Source: Mariprofundaceae bacterium (GTDB lineage: Bacteria > Pseudomonadota > Zetaproteobacteria > Mariprofundales > Mariprofundaceae). Taken from it: a stretch of DNA of 9,633 nt. Shown here in pieces: positions 1 to 5,873 of this stretch (positions are counted from its first letter, which is position 1; each line of letters begins with the position of its first letter). Location: positions 1 to 9,633 of the forward strand of contig JAUZQU010000094.1 in assembly GCA_030950835.1 (NCBI GenBank), in the 5' to 3' direction. The notes under the pieces were generated by a model. It saw nothing but the letters and a program-made list of their open reading frames with translations, was not told the DNA's origin and did no database searches. The position numbers and the translations under genes were made by a program.

Positions 1-80
1 GCCATAAACCGCCCCTTAAAATAACTATTTGTTTACAACCAGTGCGGTTACCTAAATAATGCGCTGGGCACTAACTCTAG

Positions 81-254
81 ATCGATTGCGCTTATTATAC
101 GAATGCAGGAGACAAACGTTGGCAAGGTATTGGCAATAAAGAATTACAGCATAACTATATGATACCGCAAGAAAAACACGCTCGACATGATTTGTTGATT
201 CAAGTTAAGCAAGATCTGTCTGACTACTTAACAAAACTCCAAACACAAGGCTAA
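81..254 (+). pseudogene. 3' remnant of a coding region, possibly the C-terminus of a sulfatase-fold enzyme
   Basis: An open stretch of 57 codons ends in TAA at 252-254, 8 bp before the next start codon. The only in-frame ATG is at 159. The protein reads plausibly, with an AYYT segment followed by a GNKEL motif, a PQE motif and a Leu-rich amphipathic end. That order resembles the C-terminal tail of sulfatase-fold enzymes, where a strand ending in E-L is followed by a D-P-x-E turn and a helix. The neighbouring intact enzyme also has an AYYT segment near its end. Upstream, this frame has stops at 57, 72 and 78, while another frame is open from 25 to about 80 and also looks protein-like, so a one-base deletion near 80 may have broken the gene. 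The stop at 22-24 in that second frame means the decay goes further. The family assignment is inference from a weak pattern; the fragment could also be a chance ORF. Confidence 0.35.
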
Positions 255-262
255 TTCATCAC

Positions 263-2173
263 ATGCTGTTAACCATTCGTAAGTTCTACCAAAAGAGTAA
301 CCTGCAACACTTGCTACTTCCCTTTCTATTCCTTACTAAAATATTCCTATTTTTCATTCTCTTATATGCCTTTTTCCGCCTTATATTCTTAGTCTATTTC
401 TTGGATAAACTAGAAACAATCCATGTCAGCATTTGGGAAGCATTCCTTGTATTTAAACATGCTTTTGCTGTTGATACCGCTACCATTTGTTATTTATTAC
501 TCCTGCCTTGGCTACTTACAAGTCTATACCTTATTTTCCGCAAGGCTTATTTTATTACATCCATACGCTGGTATCTTTGCTTAGTCACACTACTTTCTCT
601 TTTCCTTGTGATTGCAGAGCTTGGTGTTTACGGCGAGTGGGAAGAGAAACCAGGCATCGAAATTTTAACCTATATGCAACACCCTAGCGAAGTGATCAAC
701 TCATCTCCCATAGCAATGTCTTTGGGCTTATTAGCCCTACTTCTCGTGCTATCACTGGCCACATTCAAAGTTATCCACAAATACATGGTATTCAAGGCTC
801 CTCACAAACAGCACTGGTCGCATACCCTTATCTTTTTTATTACTGCATTTCTAATCATTCTCATCGGAGGTAGAGGCGGAATAGGGGAAGTTCCAATTTC
901 ACAAAGCGACGCATACTTCTCTCACCACAAAATTCTTAATGATGCTGCAGTCAATACCACTTACAACTTCATTCATGCAGTCGTTTGGAACCAAGCTATT
1001 TTAGATGGCAACAATCCTTTTCAATCCTCCATCGGAGTTCAAGAAAAACAAGCTGTTTTGGCAAAACTAACGCAGCAACATACAGCATCCAGCTTTCCTA
1101 AGATTTTCACAACATCACGTCCCAATATTGTCTTAGTGATTTTAGAAAGCTGGTCAGGCGACTTTCTAGAAGATAATGCACAATATCAGAGTGTTACACC
1201 GAATTTTCATGCTATGGCAGAAAAAGGCGTTCTATTTAGTCAAGCCTATGCCAGCGGAACCTTATCTCATGAAGGTTTACCAGCCATTTTATCTGCTTGG
1301 CCTGCCATTAGTGGTATATATATCACTAACTTACCAAATAAAGTGAGTAAACTCCCCAGTATTACACAAACTCTAAACAACCACGCTTACGACACGATGT
1401 TCCTCTATGGTGGGCAATTACGCTATGGTAATATGACTTCATATATTTATGCCAACCAATTTCAAAAAATATTAGAAGAAAAAGACTTTCCTAATGATAC
1501 GCCTAGAGGCCCTTTAGGGATTCACGATGAACACACATTTACCAAGTTTCATCAAGAAATTAAGCAACTTAAAGAACCTTTCTTTGCAACTATGTTTACA
1601 GCAAGTTCGCACTCTCCCTATGTTCAACCTATGCAAGATGAAATCTTTTGGGGCGGTGCGCATAATCCTTATTTAAACTCAGTTTTGTATGCAGATAAGT
1701 CCATCCAGTCTTTTATGCGCAAAGTAAAACAAGAAAAATATTATCATAATACCCTCTTTGTATTTGTTGCTGACCATAGCCATATTACACCCAATAATTA
1801 TAATCGTAATCAAGCAAACTGGCACCATGTACCCATGCTATTTTATGGCGATGTTATTAAGCCCGAATATCGTGGTACTCATGTTTCACAAATTGTATCC
1901 CAACATGACTTAGTAAGTACCATTTTGGCGCAAATGGACATAAATCATCAACCCTTCACATGGAGTAGAAATGTTTTAAGAGCTGACTACCAAGAAAGTG
2001 CCTATTATACTGTTAACCAAGGGCATGGTTTCATCACACATCATGGTAGTTACGCTTTTAACGCAAAAGAAAAACAAGTTCTATACAATACCCTTCCCAC
2101 AGATGAACAGGACAAAACAAAATATGGGCATGTTTTTATCGAACAACTTATGGAGTCCATTCTTCAAAAGTAG
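263..2173 (+). CDS. LTA synthase family protein (membrane-bound sulfatase-fold phosphotransferase)
   Basis: A 636-residue enzyme of the LtaS/alkaline-phosphatase superfamily. It has an N-terminal membrane domain (hydrophobic segments near residues 18-45, 70-92, 102-120, 150-170 and 186-203) and a periplasmic catalytic domain (about 285-575). Visible active-site elements are the strand and metal-ligand Glu in VILESWSGD (E295), the nucleophile loop GTLSHEGLPAI with Ser335 where LtaS has Thr, SSHSPY (H450), and the metal pair in VADHSH (D504, H505). The YGGQLRYGNM segment (382-391) stands where LtaS holds its headgroup-binding Trp and Arg. The family moves phospholipid headgroups onto glycans or hydrolyses phospho-/sulfoesters, so the likely role is phosphoglycerol or phosphoethanolamine transfer to an envelope glycan; the substrate is not known. 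The start is the only ATG/GTG/TTG after an in-frame stop at 221-223, with a distant AAGG at 247-250. The gene looks more AT-rich than the leftward operon, and it ends 4 bp from the convergent glycosyltransferase gene. Confidence 0.9.
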   Translation: MLLTIRKFYQKSNLQHLLLPFLFLTKIFLFFILLYAFFRLIFLVYFLDKLETIHVSIWEAFLVFKHAFAVDTATICYLLLLPWLLTSLYLIFRKAYFITSIRWYLCLVTLLSLFLVIAELGVYGEWEEKPGIEILTYMQHPSEVINSSPIAMSLGLLALLLVLSLATFKVIHKYMVFKAPHKQHWSHTLIFFITAFLIILIGGRGGIGEVPISQSDAYFSHHKILNDAAVNTTYNFIHAVVWNQAILDGNNPFQSSIGVQEKQAVLAKLTQQHTASSFPKIFTTSRPNIVLVILESWSGDFLEDNAQYQSVTPNFHAMAEKGVLFSQAYASGTLSHEGLPAILSAWPAISGIYITNLPNKVSKLPSITQTLNNHAYDTMFLYGGQLRYGNMTSYIYANQFQKILEEKDFPNDTPRGPLGIHDEHTFTKFHQEIKQLKEPFFATMFTASSHSPYVQPMQDEIFWGGAHNPYLNSVLYADKSIQSFMRKVKQEKYYHNTLFVFVADHSHITPNNYNRNQANWHHVPMLFYGDVIKPEYRGTHVSQIVSQHDLVSTILAQMDINHQPFTWSRNVLRADYQESAYYTVNQGHGFITHHGSYAFNAKEKQVLYNTLPTDEQDKTKYGHVFIEQLMESILQK

Positions 2174-2177
2174 TGTT

Positions 2178-2918
2178 TTAGTGATTCTTTTCATACAGTT
2201 TCAAGTATTTCATCGTTGTTCCAAGCCCATGAAAGAAAGCAATCACAAAACCCTCAAAGCCATAAAACATACCTTTACGGAAAAAGTAACTTTTTATAAA
2301 AGCAAATAAACCGCGCAACACACCAACGAAAACTGAAACCTTCTTTTTACCACGCATATCATCGGCATAGATTTCCGAATAACTTTGAATCTTGGTTAAA
2401 AAGTCTGCCACGGTGAAAAAAGAATAATGTTCAATGGGATGATGTAGATTTTTTACACTTAAACCCTGTATTTTCACGGTTTCATGTACTTTCGCATCTG
2501 AGAAATTAGTAGTGTTCCGATGATAAAGACGCACAATATATTCAGGATACCAGCCACAACATTTGATATGTTTACCCCTAAAATAATTATCTCGGCGCAC
2601 TTGGTAACACGTCTGTTCACCAAGCTGCATCGTCAACAACTCTTCCACCAACCTTGGCGACATCGGTTCATCGGCATCCAAAGAAAAAATCCAATCATGT
2701 TTCGCCAAGCTTGCAGCATGGGCTTTGGTTCTGCCAAACCCCATAAATTCGCCCTGAAATACAACCACATTGTCAAATTGAGCCGCAATATTCAAGGTCT
2801 GATCGCTAGAACCATTGTCATACAACACCACATCATCAAATTTTGCCAACGAAGCCAAACATTGAACCAACACTTTTTCTGCATTTTTAGTAATCATAAC
2901 CACAGAAATTTGGTTCAT
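2178..2918 (-). CDS. WaaE-like family 2 glycosyltransferase (LPS core type)
   Basis: A 246-residue GT-A fold glycosyltransferase of family GT2. The N-terminus has the typical nucleotide-binding strand (ISVVMITKNAE, residues 4-14), followed by YDNGSSDQT (33-41), the metal-binding DAD motif (81-83), RGK...GWYP (114-125), RLYHR (130-134) and VHE (144-146). The C-terminal 55 residues are basic and aromatic with a GFEGF segment (220-224), which fits an amphipathic membrane-associated tail. This order is characteristic of WaaE/KdtX-type enzymes, which add a hexose to the heptose of the LPS inner core at the cytoplasmic face. The exact sugar and acceptor cannot be read from sequence. I chose ATG at 2918 over an upstream ATG at 2945 because the conserved domain starts right there and because ATGA at 2918-2915 overlaps the stop of the preceding small ORF, implying coupled translation. 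Confidence 0.88.
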   Translation of the reverse strand: MNQISVVMITKNAEKVLVQCLASLAKFDDVVLYDNGSSDQTLNIAAQFDNVVVFQGEFMGFGRTKAHAASLAKHDWIFSLDADEPMSPRLVEELLTMQLGEQTCYQVRRDNYFRGKHIKCCGWYPEYIVRLYHRNTTNFSDAKVHETVKIQGLSVKNLHHPIEHYSFFTVADFLTKIQSYSEIYADDMRGKKKVSVFVGVLRGLFAFIKSYFFRKGMFYGFEGFVIAFFHGLGTTMKYLKLYEKNH

Positions 2919-3121
2919 AGTGCTGTTTCCAATGCTTCTAAGCAATCGGTTAAGCGTTGCTCATGCTGCTGCTGGCTAAACTTCGCTTTGGCAACCAGCA
3001 CCCTTTTGACTATATTTTCTTTACCTTGTTCCAGCTGTTGGTAACGCTTCTTTAGCGCCGCCCACCCTATTTTAGAAAAAATATTCTGTTTTATTGTCAC
3101 AATGCTCATAGTCTCTTGCAT
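2915..3121 (-). CDS. Small protein or truncated gene; possible C-terminal remnant of a GT4-type glycosyltransferase
   Basis: A 68-codon ORF that overlaps the glycosyltransferase start by 4 bp (ATGA). The product is basic, with no membrane segment or signal peptide. Its second half (KRVLVAKAKFSQQQHEQRL, then a helix to the end) resembles the last helices of GT-B fold glycosyltransferases, which typically end in an RV...FSW...RL..LYE pattern. On that basis it may be the surviving 3' end of a truncated glycosyltransferase gene, but it could also be an independent small protein. The start is uncertain. GTG at 3124 comes directly after an in-frame TAA (3127-3125). ATG at 3121 forms a TGATG overlap with a short upstream ORF. 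ATG at 3109 has a purine run just before it. None has a strong ribosome binding site at normal spacing. Confidence 0.45.
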   Translation of the reverse strand: MQETMSIVTIKQNIFSKIGWAALKKRYQQLEQGKENIVKRVLVAKAKFSQQQHEQRLTDCLEALETAL

Positions 3122-3174
3122 CACTTACTCAACATAAGATAATGGCATAGATTTTCCACCTTTAATTTATACAT
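3121..3174 (-). other. Short 17-codon ORF preceding the 68-codon gene
   Basis: After AAGGGG (just upstream of 3174 in the leftward direction) an ATG opens a 17-codon frame, MYKLKVENLCHYLMLSK, whose TGA at 3123-3121 shares its A with the ATG at 3121. A second ATG in another frame at 3148, preceded by AGGTGG, gives only seven codons (MPLSYVE) before a TAA, and that frame then continues into the 68-codon ORF. These could be leader peptides coupling translation of the downstream genes, or debris of a broken reading frame. No family can be assigned. Confidence 0.25.
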
Positions 3175-3199
3175 TTTCACCCCTTCGTCCACATGCATT

Positions 3200-3874
3200 T
3201 TAATGGCAAAACTTCTTTCCTTTCATCGTGCCTATCACCTTTGCTGGGTTCCCTCCTATCATATGTTCATTTGAGAAAGAGGATACCACATTTGATGAAA
3301 TCGATACAAGACAGCGACTTCCAATACTTACACCCTTTATAAAAGTACAGCGTGCACATATCCAAACATCATCTCCTATCACGATGGCTTGATTAGGGTT
3401 TAAACATACACCGTCAACATCAACAATACGGTGATAATCAGTGTCCATAAAAATAGCTTGCCATGCAATTAAGCAGCGTTGACCAAACGTCATCATATAT
3501 TTACAAATAATACTTGTTTCACCTGAAAAGTTCGTGCCATCACCAATCGAAAGCCGCCCTGAAACATATAACTTGCAGCCTGTGCCAATTTTAGTCCTTC
3601 TTCCAAGTTCAATAACACCTGTTTTCTCAACATTCCAAACAAACCGAGAGTACCTGTGATCTGCAACTTGAACTTTACCAAAGCCTATTTTTATCTGCGC
3701 CATTTTTGCATCCATAGGCACGATAACACTACCTTGAAGGCATTGAAATTTCACTCTATGGCTTATTAATACTGGAAATCGTATCGCTTGCAAAAAGGGC
3801 AGATAATAAAAATTAAAAAATAATGTTTTAGGAATACACCTTAAATTATTGTACAATCTCGATAATGGTTTCAT
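3200..3874 (-). CDS. Left-handed beta-helix (hexapeptide repeat) acyltransferase
   Basis: A 224-residue protein whose C-terminal two thirds show the LbH acyltransferase pattern: hexapeptide turns from about residue 86 (VIELGRRTKIG, LSIGDGTNFSG), a loop with DTDYHR (144-149, H148 the likely catalytic base), then IGDDVWICARCTFIKGVSIG (166-185) and the end motif GGNPAKVIG (207-215). The family transfers acetyl or other acyl groups from acyl-CoA or acyl-ACP to sugar hydroxyls or amines; WbbJ, NodL and serine acetyltransferase types share this ending. Here it probably O- or N-acetylates a sugar of a surface glycan. The N-terminal 60 residues are hydrophobic and basic and may sit on the membrane. 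Odd features are about ten cysteines and a Cys where the motif normally has Gly (WIG to WIC). The start has a strong AAGGAG 11 bp upstream. A 70 bp gap separates the gene from the upstream LtaS-like gene. Confidence 0.85.
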   Translation of the reverse strand: MKPLSRLYNNLRCIPKTLFFNFYYLPFLQAIRFPVLISHRVKFQCLQGSVIVPMDAKMAQIKIGFGKVQVADHRYSRFVWNVEKTGVIELGRRTKIGTGCKLYVSGRLSIGDGTNFSGETSIICKYMMTFGQRCLIAWQAIFMDTDYHRIVDVDGVCLNPNQAIVIGDDVWICARCTFIKGVSIGSRCLVSISSNVVSSFSNEHMIGGNPAKVIGTMKGKKFCH

Positions 3875-3891
3875 GCTACATGACTCTCCTT
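3872..3891 (-). promoter_or_regulatory. Strong Shine-Dalgarno with an ATG-TAG start-stop before the acyltransferase start
   Basis: Reading leftward, AAGGAG (3891-3886) is followed 4 bp later by ATG (3881-3879) and at once by TAG (3878-3876), then one base and the true ATG (3874-3872). The true start is 11 bp from the Shine-Dalgarno, a long spacing. The first ATG cannot make a protein, so the annotated start is the second. A start-stop at this place could stall or recycle ribosomes and lower or tune expression; it may also be chance. Confidence 0.45.
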
Positions 3892-3927
3892 TTAAGAAAC
3901 TTTGAGCAAGCTAGCAACAAGCCTCAG

Positions 3928-3948
3928 CTAAAGTTCTATTTGTTTCAT
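3928..3948 (-). other. Six-codon ORF overlapping the end of the second LtaS-like gene (orphaned junction)
   Basis: The stop of the upstream gene is embedded in CCATGA, exactly the coupling arrangement seen at two other junctions of this operon. Here the overlapping ATG (3948-3946) yields only MKQIEL before a TAG at 3930-3928. It may mark where a former downstream gene began before the acyltransferase region was rearranged or inserted. It is short enough to be coincidence. Confidence 0.25.
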
Positions 3949-5873
3949 GGATACAATTGGTTATACAACAACACATCCACCAACACCTGAGTCTGCGCCT
4001 TTAAGCGTTGTTCAATGGCTTGCTGTTGTGAGGCTTCGCCTTCAAAATGTACTGTGCGTTGCAAGTTGTATACTAGCATGCCGCCTTTTTCAATGCGCCC
4101 AACCATATTATCTCGCGTAAACATAACACTTCTCTGATCACGCTTCTCCAGTAGCGAAGCGCCCATGCTGGCATGGCTTCCAGACCAACCAGCCATGTCC
4201 ATAATCGTAGGAATCAAGTCGGTTTGGCTGCCTAAAGTATCATCAATACCAGCTTCAATACCTGGTCCAAACAGCAATAATGGCAAATGATGTTGCTCCT
4301 TTAAACTTGGTTGCGCCATATGCCCACTGGTATGGTCACCAACGAGAATGAAAATGGTATTGTGGTAATAATCCGCTTCTTTGGCAGCTTTGAAAAATTG
4401 ACCCAACACCCAATCGGCATAATAAATCGTATTTAAATATTTCTCTTGTTCACTGTTGCCTGTAAATTTGCGCCATTGCTCATCAGGTAAAGTGAAAGGT
4501 GAATGCGTGGAAACGGTAAACATGACACTTAAAAATGGCAGTTGGGCTTGGCTGTATAGCTGATGCCCTGTCATCAACACATCATAATCCCAACCACCCC
4601 ATTGTGACTTGGGTGCATCAGGGTGAAGCTTAGTCAACAGGTCTTCAGAACCATAATAAACATCAAAACCTGCCAAGGGTGCAATCTTATCCATATAAAA
4701 TGAAGCGCGTGTTGCCCCTCTGAGAAATGAAGTGGTATAACCTTGTTTTTTAGCAATATCACCCAACCAGCCCATAGCATTGGTCTCAATACCCTCTCCC
4801 AAATAACCTGCACCGGGTGCTGAAGGTATACCTGCGATGAGTGATGTAATACCATCAATAGAGCGTTGCCCATTGGCATAAAATTGGGTGTACAAACGTC
4901 CTTTTTTGACCAACGCATTATAATTTGGCGTGATGCCGTAAGGTTTTTTACCCGCTAAAGAACGTGTAACATCCAAAAATGCACCATCCCAACTTTCCAA
5001 CAATAAGATTACAATATTCGGCTGTTTTACCCCTACTGAACCCTGCTCTGTTCGCTGACGCAACAAAGGATATTGGGCATCAACCACTGTTTCATTTGGT
5101 GATAAAAACATACTTTTAACCATGCTTTCAGCTTGTTTTTTGGGCATGAAATTCAATGTTCGCATGGTTGATTTTTCTAGCCCATGCAAGACACTAAATG
5201 CCCCATTCAATACCAAGTGTCCCATTGCCATACTGCCTTCATTATAAGCGAAAATAGGCTGAATCGGTTTGCTGCTTATCCCACCACGCATACCCAGCAA
5301 TACCACCAAGAAAACAAAGATAAACAAGGGCAAACGCCACCAGCCTAAGCTGTAATATTGCATGTTGGCGATGTTTTGTTGCATCCACATATGCCAAAGT
5401 TTGGCGGCAAGCACCAGCACAGCCAAAAAGACCAAGAAATGCAGCCAATAGGAGGATAAAAGCATTTCCAACACTGCAGCAAAGGAAGTTTGCAACGCAG
5501 CACTCACTTCATGCCCAGCATGTCGATGAACCAAGCCAAAATACAGCAAATCACCTACCAACAATACCGTGAAACACAACAGCAGCACAAAGGCATACCA
5601 ACTTAAAACCTTGAGGTAAACCCGTTGCCCCCCTTCATGCCCAATGGCATAAAGCAACAAAAAAGGGATACCCAAAAAGACCAAGCTAATCGATGAGTCG
5701 ATAAACCACGCTCCTTTTAGCATGGCATAAAACACCTCAAATAGACTTAAATCGGCAAATTCATCGGGATATAAGCACAACAAAGCCAAACGCAGCACAA
5801 AAAACAAGGCATAAAAGACCAACATCAGGCGCAATAAGAAGAAAGTTGCTGAGGTTTTAAACGTGATATTCAT
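3945..5873 (-). CDS. LTA synthase family protein (second of a tandem pair)
   Basis: A 642-residue LtaS-like enzyme. About five hydrophobic segments (near 10-33, 62-76, 88-112, 140-157 and 178-195) precede a linker and a sulfatase-fold domain (about 283-565). Active-site features are the metal-ligand Glu in ILLLESWDGAF (E293), the nucleophile loop NGQRSIDGITSLIAGIP with Ser338 in place of the Thr of LtaS, STHSPF (H457), VGDHTSGH (D513, H514) and HHLPLLLFGPG (528-538). The stretch FLRGATRASFYM (383-394) replaces the headgroup pocket and lacks the Trp/Arg pair of LtaS, so the donor or acceptor may not be the classical phosphatidylglycerol/polyglycerolphosphate pair. The expected location is the inner membrane with the catalytic domain in the periplasm. 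ATG at 5873 overlaps the previous stop (ATGA), so it is translationally coupled to the neighbouring paralogue. Confidence 0.9.
   Translation of the reverse strand: MNITFKTSATFFLLRLMLVFYALFFVLRLALLCLYPDEFADLSLFEVFYAMLKGAWFIDSSISLVFLGIPFLLLYAIGHEGGQRVYLKVLSWYAFVLLLCFTVLLVGDLLYFGLVHRHAGHEVSAALQTSFAAVLEMLLSSYWLHFLVFLAVLVLAAKLWHMWMQQNIANMQYYSLGWWRLPLFIFVFLVVLLGMRGGISSKPIQPIFAYNEGSMAMGHLVLNGAFSVLHGLEKSTMRTLNFMPKKQAESMVKSMFLSPNETVVDAQYPLLRQRTEQGSVGVKQPNIVILLLESWDGAFLDVTRSLAGKKPYGITPNYNALVKKGRLYTQFYANGQRSIDGITSLIAGIPSAPGAGYLGEGIETNAMGWLGDIAKKQGYTTSFLRGATRASFYMDKIAPLAGFDVYYGSEDLLTKLHPDAPKSQWGGWDYDVLMTGHQLYSQAQLPFLSVMFTVSTHSPFTLPDEQWRKFTGNSEQEKYLNTIYYADWVLGQFFKAAKEADYYHNTIFILVGDHTSGHMAQPSLKEQHHLPLLLFGPGIEAGIDDTLGSQTDLIPTIMDMAGWSGSHASMGASLLEKRDQRSVMFTRDNMVGRIEKGGMLVYNLQRTVHFEGEASQQQAIEQRLKAQTQVLVDVLLYNQLYP

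Noticed and set aside
40..48. CAGTGCGGT, one base from the Haemophilus-type DNA uptake core
   Set aside because: I saw only this single copy in the window; an uptake sequence should recur many times.
61..125. Possible integron attC-like inverted motifs near TAAC and GTTGGCA
   Set aside because: The core sites do not match the consensus (GTTRRRY fails) and no paired inner boxes or cassette array is visible.
2918..2945. Longer glycosyltransferase starting at the ATG at 2945
   Set aside because: The nine extra residues precede the conserved GT2 N-terminus and overlap the small ORF; ATG at 2918 gives the typical start and the ATGA coupling.
2520..3044. Plus-strand open frame of 174 codons
   Set aside because: It lies antisense to the well-supported WaaE-like glycosyltransferase and the small ORF; its product shows no family features.
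3900..3935. Inverted motif around GCTAGC considered as a terminator after the 642-residue gene
   Set aside because: The arms do not pair beyond three bases outside the GCTAGC palindrome and no T-run follows, so no terminator is supported.
4634..4918. Minus-strand open frame of 94 codons in another frame
   Set aside because: It lies wholly within the catalytic domain of the 642-residue LtaS-like protein, in a shifted frame.
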